From Dyadobacter sp. CY345 (GTDB taxonomy: Bacteria > Bacteroidota > Bacteroidia > Cytophagales > Spirosomataceae), in assembly GCF_021502725.1 (NCBI RefSeq), contig NZ_JAKFFS010000001.1, positions 1,426,001 through 1,490,000 of the forward strand: a stretch of DNA of 64,000 nucleotides, in the 5' to 3' direction. Within the stretch, counting starts at the first letter, position 1; each line of letters opens with the position of its first letter. Both the position numbers and the translations under genes were made by a program. Of this stretch, positions 17,989-25,449 are shown one piece after another. The notes under the pieces were generated by a model. It saw only the letters and a list, made by a program, of their open reading frames with translations, did not search any database and was not told the origin of the DNA.

Positions 17989-18738
17989 ATGGGATCGTTT
18001 GAAAATAAAGTTGTTGTAGTAACCGGAGCTGGGAAAGGTATTGGGCGTAATGTTGCATTTGCTTATGCAAAAGAGGGTGCCAAACTTGCTGTTATTGACA
18101 GAAACACAGAAGACCTGGAAGAAACCGAAAATCTGATACGGCAAAGTGGAGGAGAAGTTTTTTCAAAAATCGTAGACCTCACACAGCCCAGCGACATCGT
18201 AGATGCTTTTGTCAAAATTAAATCAGCGTTCGGGGCGATCGATATATTGATTAATAATGCAGGGTTAGGAAAAAGTAAGTCTCCTTATGATCTGGATATT
18301 GATGATTGGGATTATGTGCTGAATACAAATCTCCGTGGAACATTCGTTTGCAGCAGAGAGGCGGCAAAAGTCATGAAGGAAAATGGGGGAGGTGCGATCA
18401 TTAATATTTCTTCGACGAGAGCATTAATGTCCGAACCGAATACTGAAGCCTACGCAGCTTCGAAAGGTGGAATCCTTGCACTGACTCACGCGCTTGCTAT
18501 TTCGCTTGGGCCCGATAAAATCATGGTCAATGCAATAAGTCCGGGCTGGATAGAAACGGGCGATTATAATGAACTAAAATCTGCTGATCATAAACAGCAT
18601 CCGGCAGGGCGCGTTGGGAAGCCAGAAGATATTTCTAGGGCATGTTTATTTTTAACAAATACTGAAAATAATTTCATAACCGGAGCAAATTTCGTCATTG
18701 ACGGAGGCATGACCAGGAAAATGATCTATGAAGAGTAA
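17989..18738 (+). CDS. SDR family oxidoreductase
   Basis: A 249-residue classical short-chain dehydrogenase with the NAD(P) motif TGAGKGIG, the NNAG motif and the catalytic Ser with Y-x3-K (EAYAASKGG). Length and C-terminal end (FVIDGGMTRKM) match glucose 1-dehydrogenase/3-oxoacyl-ACP reductase type enzymes. The Asp in VIDRN after the second strand suggests NAD rather than NADP preference. Substrate unknown; no operon partner. Confidence 0.9.
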   Translation: MGSFENKVVVVTGAGKGIGRNVAFAYAKEGAKLAVIDRNTEDLEETENLIRQSGGEVFSKIVDLTQPSDIVDAFVKIKSAFGAIDILINNAGLGKSKSPYDLDIDDWDYVLNTNLRGTFVCSREAAKVMKENGGGAIINISSTRALMSEPNTEAYAASKGGILALTHALAISLGPDKIMVNAISPGWIETGDYNELKSADHKQHPAGRVGKPEDISRACLFLTNTENNFITGANFVIDGGMTRKMIYEE

Positions 18739-18837
18739 CTACGGCCAGTAACTGCTATTAGCAAACGTAAGTCAAATTTTAAAACCTATTGTTGTGAAAA
18801 AGGGCGTTTACAGTTTGAGAGAGTACATTTTTGCAGT

Positions 18838-18878
18838 AAAAAGAAAAAACACGCAGGTTTCAAAATGAACCCGCGTGT
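18838..18878 (-). terminator. Terminator on the minus strand downstream of the tRNA-like RNA
   Basis: Stem CACGC-GGTT/AACC-GCGTG with one mismatch; on the minus strand it is followed by TTTTTTCTTTTT. There is no minus-strand protein gene to its right, so it most likely ends the structured RNA transcript at 18954-19115. Confidence 0.7.
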
Positions 18879-18953
18879 CAAATTACACTTCATCAACAAA
18901 CTAAAAACCAAATAAAACTACTACGAAAAAAATCGCTTGTCAAGTTTTTTTTG

Positions 18954-19115
18954 CTGTAGGAGGGGGATTCGAACCACCCACGGTGCGGTTAGCCGCGATA
19001 CAAAATACTGTTGGTGGTCCACCCCAGTCGACTCTCGTCGGCATTATACCGTGTTTATCCCTGATTCACCACCCCCGAGACAGGAGGGCATGGCTGCCAA
19101 TTTCATCACCCTACA
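18954..19115 (-). ncRNA. Structured tRNA-like RNA with a large insertion in the variable region
   Basis: Reading the minus strand, all tRNA elements appear in order: a 7-bp acceptor stem TGTAGGG/TCCTACA; TG; a 3-bp D-stem ATG/CAT closing AAATTGGCAGC; a 5-bp stem CCCTC/GGGGG closing the 7-nt loop CTGTCTC (U33 present, pseudo-anticodon GTC); and a T-arm with canonical loop TTCGAAT, whose stem has one mismatch or bulge. About 93 nt separate the anticodon-like stem from the T-arm, where a tRNA has 4-20 nt. That insert folds into further hairpins: CGGTA/TGCCG, CGAC-GAGA-GTCG (a GNRA tetraloop) and GCGG-CTAA-CCGC. CCA is not encoded. It has neither the tmRNA 5' sequence nor a tag frame ending in ALAA. 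Function unknown. Confidence 0.6.
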
Positions 19116-19174
19116 ATGTGATATTTTGTCGATTCCGGAATTTAAAATAAATTGTCGTCCCTGGAATGACAATG

Positions 19175-19182
19175 CAAAAGTA
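19175..19182 (-). promoter_or_regulatory. Possible -7 promoter element for the tRNA-like RNA
   Basis: TACTTTTG on the minus strand fits the Bacteroidota -7 consensus TAnnTTTG. A start a few bases downstream would give a leader of about 55 nt before the tRNA-like body. No clear TTTG -33 element is seen at the right distance, so this is tentative. Confidence 0.4.
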
Positions 19183-19291
19183 AGGTGTTAAATTTAAAAT
19201 ATAAAATTTTTGCATAAAAAAATCGAAAAATTTACGATATTTCTATAAATTGCTTAAAATCATTGCCAAAAACTCAACAAAAATCCTCTTT

Positions 19292-19762
19292 ATGCAAAAA
19301 TATTCAGATATTGACAGTACTGATTTGAGAATTCTATCGCTGCTGATCGAGAATGCGGCACTGCCGTATACCGAGATAGGAAAACGTGTGTTTGTGTCCG
19401 GCGGTACAGTTCATGTGCGTATGAAGAAGATGGAACAGCTCGGTATTGTCAAAGGGTCGCAATTGCTTATTGATCCGACAAAACTTGGGTGGGATATCAG
19501 TGCTTTCCTAGGTGTATATCTTGATAAAAGTTCTCTTTATGAGGAAGTTGCACAAGAGCTGGAACGTATTCCGGAGGTAGTAAATATCCACTATACAACC
19601 GGGATTTACAGCATATTTATCAAAATCGTTTGCAGGGATACTGGCCATTTACGAGAGATTCTTCACGACAAAATTCAAAAAGTCAACGGAATTCAGCGAA
19701 CTGAGACCTTCATTTCGTTAGAAGAGCGTATTAACCGATCCATTCCGTTGACTGACGATTAA
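19292..19762 (+). CDS. Lrp/AsnC family transcriptional regulator
   Basis: 157 residues: an N-terminal winged helix (STDLRILSLLIENAALPYTEIGK then VSGGTVHVRMKKMEQLGIV) and a C-terminal RAM/ligand-binding ferredoxin-like domain (FLGVYLDKSSLYEEVAQELERIPEV). The ATG at 19292 gives the normal family start; the frame runs open a little further upstream. It is divergent from the tRNA-like RNA. Regulators of this family respond to amino acids; targets unknown. Confidence 0.92.
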   Translation: MQKYSDIDSTDLRILSLLIENAALPYTEIGKRVFVSGGTVHVRMKKMEQLGIVKGSQLLIDPTKLGWDISAFLGVYLDKSSLYEEVAQELERIPEVVNIHYTTGIYSIFIKIVCRDTGHLREILHDKIQKVNGIQRTETFISLEERINRSIPLTDD

Positions 19763-19806
19763 ATTTTTTAAAAATTTCCAAATACTTCTCAAAAAAAGTC
19801 TTGCTT

Positions 19807-19837
19807 ATTGTATATATAAAAAACTTATATATCTTTG
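19807..19837 (+). promoter_or_regulatory. Bacteroidota-type promoter of the PadR gene
   Basis: ATTG, then 19 nt, then TATCTTTG: a good match to the TTTG-N19-TAnnTTTG consensus of the primary sigma factor in this phylum. The predicted start is about 13 nt before the PadR ATG. Confidence 0.6.
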
Positions 19838-19855
19838 TAAGGTAAAAACTGACTT

Positions 19856-20209
19856 ATGGATACGAACACAACAAGTAACGAATACGTGCGTGGTACGCTT
19901 AAAACCATAGTTCTTAATTTGCTGGCTGAGGAAAAGCGTATGTATGGTTATGAAATTACACAAGAGGTTAAGGAGCGGACAGGCGGGGCGATTGCATTAA
20001 CCTTTGGTGCGTTATATCCGGTTTTACATAAATTGGAACAGGAAGGACTGCTTGTGACTGAATCTGTGGAAGTTGATGGCCGCTTGCGTAAATATTATTC
20101 TTTAACGACGCCCGGAAACGAAGCCGCGCGGGCTAAAACGAATGATCTTGAACGTTTTGTGGATGCGATCCGTTTACTGCTTGCGCCGAAGATTATGGCA
20201 ACAGAATAA
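19856..20209 (+). CDS. PadR family transcriptional regulator
   Basis: 117 residues with the PadR winged helix (RGTLKTIVLNLLAEEKRMYGYEI then GALYPVLHKLEQEGLL, YYSLTTPG). Small PadR proteins are dimeric repressors, often auto-regulated and paired with a membrane protein encoded next door; here that partner is a TonB-like protein 56 bp downstream. Confidence 0.93.
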   Translation: MDTNTTSNEYVRGTLKTIVLNLLAEEKRMYGYEITQEVKERTGGAIALTFGALYPVLHKLEQEGLLVTESVEVDGRLRKYYSLTTPGNEAARAKTNDLERFVDAIRLLLAPKIMATE

Positions 20210-20265
20210 CTGGTCTGGCTAATAGTTTTTATAAAAATCCTGTAATACCCTAATCTCCTTTACAG

Positions 20266-21297
20266 ATGAAACGCCTTCAAGAAAACCGGATAGAATTGCT
20301 TAGCAATTATTTGAAAAAGAATGGTTTGAGTCCGGAATTGCTTCCGGAGATTCTCGATCATTTGGCGTGCGAAGCAGAAGAAAGACTTTGGGATGGGGAT
20401 TCGTTTGAGCGTGCTTTCAGCGGAATTGTTGAAACGGCTGATCCGGATACACTCCAAATATTGAGTGTTGAACATAATCATCTATTAGCCATGGAAAAAA
20501 CATTGAACGACATCGTTTTTGAAGGAAGAAACAAATCCTACGGTGCTTATCAGCTCCGGAAAGGTTACAACAGCACCATGCAACGATCAGTATTGCTCGG
20601 TGTGACGTTCTTTTTACTTATTATGCTTCTGCCAAATCTGTATGCGAGGCTGGTCCCCGAACCTGAAATAGATGATATCGGATTTGAAGTAAAACTGACT
20701 ACCGTAGACATCAAACCTGACGTCACACCTCCGCCGCCAGTGCCGGTAGAACCTCCAAAAGCAGAGCCTCAGCCAAGCACGAAAAAATTTGTTTCCTATG
20801 ATGTTCTGCCAGACGATATGGTGATGGAGGAAGCTGTGCCGCCTACTATTGAGGACTTGCAGCACGCGTTACCCGGACAAGAAACGGTAGAGGGTATTTC
20901 TGATATCATGGACATCGCTCCACCAGCGGCCGAGGCCCCGGCGGGAAAAGGCAGGGTTATAGAAGCGAAAACTACTGAGGAAGAAACATTCATTGCTGTT
21001 GAGCAGGCGCCTGCCTATGCTGGTGGCAATGCTGCAATGGCGGAATTTTTAAGGAAAAACCTTAAGTACCCAACGCAAGCATCCAGAGCCAATATTCAGG
21101 GAAGAGTTTTTGTATCTTTTATTGTCGGCTCTGATGGGAAGATTGAAGACGTGCATACGCTGAAAGGAATTGGTTTTGGTTGCGATGAAGAAGCTGAACG
21201 CGTTATCAAGTTAATGCCAAACTGGAAGGCGGGAAGGCAATCAGGAAATCCTGTGCGGGTGCGTTTTAATTTGCCGATTGTATTTCAAATAGACTAA
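20266..21297 (+). CDS. TonB energy transducer with N-terminal prefix domain
   Basis: 343 residues. Residues 1-75 form a small helical prefix (ELLPEILDHLACEAEERLWDG...SFERAF) of the kind found ahead of other Bacteroidota membrane proteins. A usual TonB start then follows: MEKTLNDIVFEGRNKSYGAYQLR, a transmembrane helix at about 108-124, a Pro-rich periplasmic spacer (VTPPPPVPVEPPKAEPQPS), and a C-terminal TonB domain at about 250-343 (GRVFVSFIVGSDGKIEDVHTL). TonB passes proton-motive energy to outer-membrane receptors. The prefix and the PadR neighbour suggest a regulated, specialised TonB rather than the housekeeping one. No ExbB/ExbD nearby. Confidence 0.9.
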   Translation: MKRLQENRIELLSNYLKKNGLSPELLPEILDHLACEAEERLWDGDSFERAFSGIVETADPDTLQILSVEHNHLLAMEKTLNDIVFEGRNKSYGAYQLRKGYNSTMQRSVLLGVTFFLLIMLLPNLYARLVPEPEIDDIGFEVKLTTVDIKPDVTPPPPVPVEPPKAEPQPSTKKFVSYDVLPDDMVMEEAVPPTIEDLQHALPGQETVEGISDIMDIAPPAAEAPAGKGRVIEAKTTEEETFIAVEQAPAYAGGNAAMAEFLRKNLKYPTQASRANIQGRVFVSFIVGSDGKIEDVHTLKGIGFGCDEEAERVIKLMPNWKAGRQSGNPVRVRFNLPIVFQID

Positions 21298-21342
21298 GTA
21301 AAGACCGTAAATAATTAATAATATATTGGAATAATTTTGAAG

Positions 21343-21380
21343 AATCCTCGCCATTTGCGGGGATTTTTTCGTTTTTTTGT
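21343..21380 (+). terminator. Terminator after TonB gene
   Basis: AATCCTCGC, CATTT loop, GCGGGGATT followed by TTTTCGTTTTTTT. It ends the PadR-TonB operon. Confidence 0.85.
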
Positions 21381-21461
21381 AATTGAATGAATTCGGAAAA
21401 ATAGATAATTAAGAACTTCAATAAACACGATTTGTTTACCTATGCAGATATTCATTAAGTA

Positions 21462-21992
21462 ATGTACGCCATTGTTGATATAGAGACAACCGGAGGAGGA
21501 GGAAATGCACGTATCACTGAAATAGCTGTTTTTCGTCATAATGGAGTTGAAATTGTCGATTTCTTCCACTCCCTGATTAACCCCGAAATATTTATTCCCC
21601 CGTTCATTACCCGTCTTACCGGTATTGATAACCTGATGGTCCAGGATGCGCCGACATTTTCGGACGTTCAGGATTCAGTTCGGAAACTGACACGCGACGC
21701 CTGGTTCGTAGCGCATAATGCCAAGTTTGATCATGGATTTCTAAAAAAAGAATTTGCAGCACTCGATGAATATTTTCAGCGGGATTTACTTTGTACTGTT
21801 CAGCTGAGCAGGAAAATATTTCCTGGTCTGAAGTCTTACAGTTTGGGAAATCTTTGTGAAAGTCTGCAAATATTGATAGAAAATCGGCACCGTGCAGAAG
21901 GCGATGCGGCCGCGACTGTTAAACTTTTTGAATTGCTTTTACGAAATGACCTTCAAAAGCTGATTCCAATGGACTACGCACGAATTGTGTAA
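21462..21992 (+). CDS. DEDDh 3'-5' exonuclease (DNA polymerase III epsilon-like)
   Basis: 176 residues with all three exonuclease motifs: VDIETTG (Asp6, Glu8), VAHNAKFDHGF, and HRAEGDA with the catalytic His and Asp. In many Bacteroidota this domain is fused to a GIY-YIG nuclease domain in a protein of about 460 residues; here it stands alone. Role is probably DNA repair or proofreading-type degradation of 3' ends, in the cytoplasm. Confidence 0.88.
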   Translation: MYAIVDIETTGGGGNARITEIAVFRHNGVEIVDFFHSLINPEIFIPPFITRLTGIDNLMVQDAPTFSDVQDSVRKLTRDAWFVAHNAKFDHGFLKKEFAALDEYFQRDLLCTVQLSRKIFPGLKSYSLGNLCESLQILIENRHRAEGDAAATVKLFELLLRNDLQKLIPMDYARIV

Positions 21993-22066
21993 TAATAGCT
22001 CACATATTTGTGGAATGATTTTTATAATAATAAGTGGCAAATGAATCAACCTAAATTATTATACGC

Positions 22067-22243
22067 ATGAAAGCTTACATCAACTTCCTCATCGTCTTTT
22101 TCCTAATGATTGGCCTAACCAGCTGCGAACTTGCCGGTGGCATTTTTAAAGGCGGTATGTGGACAGGAGCAATACTTGTCATTGCGGTGATCGGATTAGT
22201 TATCTGGTTATTTACTAAAATGCTCGGCGGAAATAAAAGCTAG
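22067..22243 (+). CDS. Tiny lipoprotein with one transmembrane segment
   Basis: A 58-residue protein: signal with lipobox LTSC (Cys20), then ELAGGIFKGGMWTGAILVIA and a hydrophobic helix, ending FTKMLGGNKS. Proteins with this CELxGGIFKxGMWTG pattern are widespread in Bacteroidota and have sometimes been mislabelled phosphatidate cytidylyltransferase; no function is known. The dual signature (lipid anchor plus membrane helix) and the terminator right after support a real gene. Confidence 0.85.
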   Translation: MKAYINFLIVFFLMIGLTSCELAGGIFKGGMWTGAILVIAVIGLVIWLFTKMLGGNKS

Positions 22244-22265
22244 AAGAGATAAAAGATAGATATAG

Positions 22266-22304
22266 GGATAAAGCTGAGTCATAACGGCCGCTTTATCCTT
22301 TTTT
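22266..22304 (+). terminator. Terminator after tiny lipoprotein gene
   Basis: Stem GGATAAAGC/GCTTTATCC followed by TTTTTT. Confidence 0.85.
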
Positions 22305-22413
22305 AATTTACTGGCTGTAAGTTTGTTACTCTTTAATTGAATTAATATAATTGAAAAATGCAGTCATTACTTGGTTATCCGGATTCTCTCCTACATCTTT
22401 GCACTCCAAACAA

Positions 22414-22490
22414 GGGGGATTAGCTCATTTGGCTAGAGCGCTTCGCTGGCAGTGAAGAGGTGATCGGTTCGAATCCGATATTCTCCACCA
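22414..22490 (+). tRNA. tRNA-Ala (anticodon GGC)
   Basis: A 77-nt tRNA with acceptor GGGGGAT/ATTCTCC, a D-arm containing AGCTCATTTGGCTAGAGC, an anticodon stem CTTCG/TGAAG with loop CTGGCAG (anticodon GGC, alanine), a T-arm ATCGG-TTCGAAT-CCGAT, and an encoded CCA end. Its 3' end is repeated at 35634, marking it as the probable insertion site of an island. Confidence 0.97.
22471..22488 (+). repeat. Direct repeat (left att candidate) within tRNA-Ala 3' end
   Basis: GAATCCGATATTCTCCAC, spanning the T-loop end, T-stem and acceptor stem. An identical copy is at 35634-35651. Confidence 0.6.
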
Positions 22491-22510
22491 ATAGAATTCA
22501 GAAATTAATA

Positions 22511-22548
22511 GAGGCCTGCAAATCATGATTTGCAGGCCTCTTGTTTTG
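22511..22548 (+). terminator. Terminator of tRNA-Ala
   Basis: A perfect 30-nt palindrome (arms GAGGCCTGCAAATCA and its complement) followed by TTGTTTT, starting 20 nt after the tRNA. Confidence 0.88.
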
Positions 22549-22604
22549 GATGAAACTTGAAAAATATCTGTTTCTAGTTATACAGGCATGAAACAAACCT
22601 GACC

Positions 22605-24788
22605 TTAATTACTAATAAAAAATTTGTCACCGGATGCTACCTTTAACTTAGCTAAGTAAAAGGATTTCGAATGGTATACTGTGTCAATTAATCTCTTCGC
22701 GTAACAAGAGGAGAGAAGTTTCGGATTATCGCCTAGTACGTAGCTATAATTAAATTCCTTTTTCGCGTTTTCAAGCTGTGCATACCTTGGCCGATAACCA
22801 ATATACTTCATCTGGCCAAAATTTGCCTTTGCCGGTTGAGCAACTGCCCAGTAGTGGTAAAACCCGTTACCTTTTTCGAAAAGTATACCTACGTTTCCCT
22901 TTACATTTTCAAGAATGGGAATGATCTCCTTAAAATTTTCATAATCACCTGGATGACTAAGGAAATACATCTTCTCCTTACTTAGCTCAAAAACAGTTTC
23001 ATACTTTTCATCGTTGTAGTATCCCAGAGAATCCAATGTTTTGAAAATAGCTTGTCGATCGTTTTCTTTCGGATTTGTTTTTAAAACAAAACAATTACTC
23101 TCATTGGCATTTGTTTCGTAAAAACTGCCTAATCTTAATTTTACACCTTGTTCCTGCTGTTCATTTTCAGGGCAAATTGCGACTGGAATATAATTAAGAA
23201 ACTTCTTTGAATAGTATTTCAAAGGAAGCAGAGGCTTGCTGGGATTGCCCATAACATAGCCGAGCGATGCAATGATCAAGAAGACAGAAAGATAAACGGT
23301 GTTGCTTTTAAGCAAACGCTCAAATAAAATTCCTGATACAACACATCCCATTGCAAAAAATGGCATATGTGTTCTGGTGCTCCAAAGTTGAAAAACCATC
23401 ATCGTACAAAAAATAACGAAGCCAATAAAGGCACAAAATGCAAGCCATTTTAAACGGGTTGCTCTGCTTGCGAAGAAAAGGGCTATAAATGAAGTGGTCA
23501 ATATTATAAAATGGATGTTATTGGGTACCATATCTTCATGTACATCGAATCGTACGGTAAAAATGTCCATGCCGTACCGCTGATCGTTGACATTGAAACC
23601 AATAATTCCATGCGCTGTGGTAATCAACTTTTCAAGATATACGTTGTAATTATTGAAAGGAAGTCCGAGATGCAGGCTCAGGTTTTTAATAATCCCGGAA
23701 ATGGTGGCAAGCAATGAAAAGTCTTCAACCGATAACTTTTCCACTTCCAGGCCATAACCTTCAACAGGGCTTAATACGTTGCCGAAAAACTGGTAATTTC
23801 TACTCATAAATGGTAAAAAAACCAATGTTAATATGAGCGTAAATAAGCCCAGTATTTTGATTGTTTGAGTAAACCCTAGTTTTCTAAAAAAGGTGATTCC
23901 AAAATAAATTGAAAACGGTAAAGCATACATCAATATAGTATACTTTGAAAATGCCCCGAAAGCCAGGGACAGAGCCATTGCAACCAGTGTTTCTGCGCGG
24001 GGGAACTCTATCGCATCATGGCCAAAGTAAATAAATGAAATAAAGAAAAAGCACGCTACATAATCTACCTGAACAGTGGTGCTTTCTAAAATACCAATAG
24101 GTAAAGTTAATAACAAAATGGCGCATAGCGTTTGTGCACGTGTAGATGCACCAAGTTTTTTGGCCAAAAGGGATACTCCAAAAATACTTCCTATTGAGGC
24201 AAAAAACTGAACAAAACCCGCGAACCCGTCGGATCCGGCTAATAAAAATGTGTGCATCACCAGATACTCTCCAAAGATATTATGATAGAGTTGCTGGATA
24301 TGGCGGGTAGGGAAGTGGTCTACATTGCCATTTCCCAGCCACTCGATGATCCGGCTTAAATGATAACTGTGCGCATCGAAATTATTGGGAGGAACGATTG
24401 CAATAAGTAGCACCAACGGTACGACGTATAACACGGTACCAAGGTAAATAGGTATCCGTTGAACTAGTGACTTTTTTAACGATATCGAATGTAGGACATC
24501 AGTTAAAGCGTCTTTCCGAAAGTATCCATTTTTGTATGAGAAAAAGCAAAACAACAACTCGGCAAACACCATTGTTGTCCAGAAAATAGTGGCATTGCGT
24601 GGTGAAAGGCCATCGAATAAAGAGGATATTTCATTAAATAGAAATATCAATGATGATTGAACAAGCAGTGATAGCAAGAATGATCTTCGGAACGATCTAT
24701 CTGTGTTAGAGAAGCGGTTCGGAATCTCTACAGCAAGAAAAATCAGAACAATAAGAAATATTGAAACGGGAATCAAAAAAACCAACAT
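22605..24788 (-). CDS. Large multi-pass membrane protein, glycosyltransferase-39-like
   Basis: 727 residues with about a dozen hydrophobic segments over the first two thirds and a hydrophilic C-terminal domain. An early loop with NNFDAHSYHLSRIIEWLGNG after the third or fourth helix has the Asp-containing pattern of GT-C fold (GT39/ArnT-like) glycosyltransferases, which move sugars from lipid carriers on the outer face of the inner membrane. No enzyme specificity can be given. First gene of the island after the tRNA, transcribed towards it. Confidence 0.6.
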   Translation of the reverse strand: MLVFLIPVSIFLIVLIFLAVEIPNRFSNTDRSFRRSFLLSLLVQSSLIFLFNEISSLFDGLSPRNATIFWTTMVFAELLFCFFSYKNGYFRKDALTDVLHSISLKKSLVQRIPIYLGTVLYVVPLVLLIAIVPPNNFDAHSYHLSRIIEWLGNGNVDHFPTRHIQQLYHNIFGEYLVMHTFLLAGSDGFAGFVQFFASIGSIFGVSLLAKKLGASTRAQTLCAILLLTLPIGILESTTVQVDYVACFFFISFIYFGHDAIEFPRAETLVAMALSLAFGAFSKYTILMYALPFSIYFGITFFRKLGFTQTIKILGLFTLILTLVFLPFMSRNYQFFGNVLSPVEGYGLEVEKLSVEDFSLLATISGIIKNLSLHLGLPFNNYNVYLEKLITTAHGIIGFNVNDQRYGMDIFTVRFDVHEDMVPNNIHFIILTTSFIALFFASRATRLKWLAFCAFIGFVIFCTMMVFQLWSTRTHMPFFAMGCVVSGILFERLLKSNTVYLSVFLIIASLGYVMGNPSKPLLPLKYYSKKFLNYIPVAICPENEQQEQGVKLRLGSFYETNANESNCFVLKTNPKENDRQAIFKTLDSLGYYNDEKYETVFELSKEKMYFLSHPGDYENFKEIIPILENVKGNVGILFEKGNGFYHYWAVAQPAKANFGQMKYIGYRPRYAQLENAKKEFNYSYVLGDNPKLLSSCYAKRLIDTVYHSKSFYLAKLKVASGDKFFISN

Positions 24789-25449
24789 AAAATAACGGCA
24801 AAATAAATTCTGTATTAACTAATTATCCTATTCTCAAAGAATTAAATTGACAGGTATTTTGCCGTTTCTGTTTGCTGGTGAAGTCGTAAATAAATGGATT
24901 TGATAGGCGTAGATTTGTTTTCATAACATTGATATGAGGTGGTGGTGGTTATTTTGTAACCGGTAAATGTATTAATAAATGTTCCTTAAAAACAAATAGC
25001 CTGTGAGCCGGAAGCCTAAATCCGGCCGTTCAGATCATTTTCAGAGAGTAATAATCTTTCTGGATATAAAAAAATGTCATTTTTAATAACAAAACGAAGA
25101 CGTTGGTTTTTTCAGGGAGGTACGCCAGCTAAGCAAAAAAATAGAAAAATTGACTAATTTTTTGGCTAACTATTTCAAATACAATTCATTCGCTTTTTGA
25201 AACGTTTGTTATAGTTTAGATTCGAGAATAATCAAATTACCGTTAACTAAGTAACCACCAAAATGTTTGAAAATCCTGGGTTATCTTAATCGAATCTGCC
25301 GATATTTTATTGAACACGTGTATGATATTATCGGTTACTTATTAATACTAGGCTATATTAACTGTTTAAATTTTTATTGTTTCAAAGCTCAAATAGTGTA
25401 TGAGTATTTGATTGTAATCAATGGCTTTAATTACAAAAAACAGCTTTCG
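24789..25449. other. Long AT-rich intergenic region
   Basis: About 660 bp without a supported gene. A 12-bp inverted repeat (AACGGCAAAATA at 24793-24804, complement at 24855-24866) lies in the probable leader of the membrane-protein gene. The open frame preceding 25450 is continuous with the TlpA-like gene but looks like leader, not protein. The promoters of both divergent genes should be here. Confidence 0.45.

Noticed and set aside
18954-19115. tmRNA (ssrA) identity for the tRNA-like RNA
   Set aside because: Too short for tmRNA, no GGGGCTG-type 5' end, no tag frame ending in ALAA or similar, and it has an anticodon-type arm that tmRNA lacks.
18937-19191. Open frame of 84 codons on the plus strand over the tRNA-like RNA
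   Set aside because: No family, poor composition, and it runs antisense to a region whose structure is explained by RNA folding.
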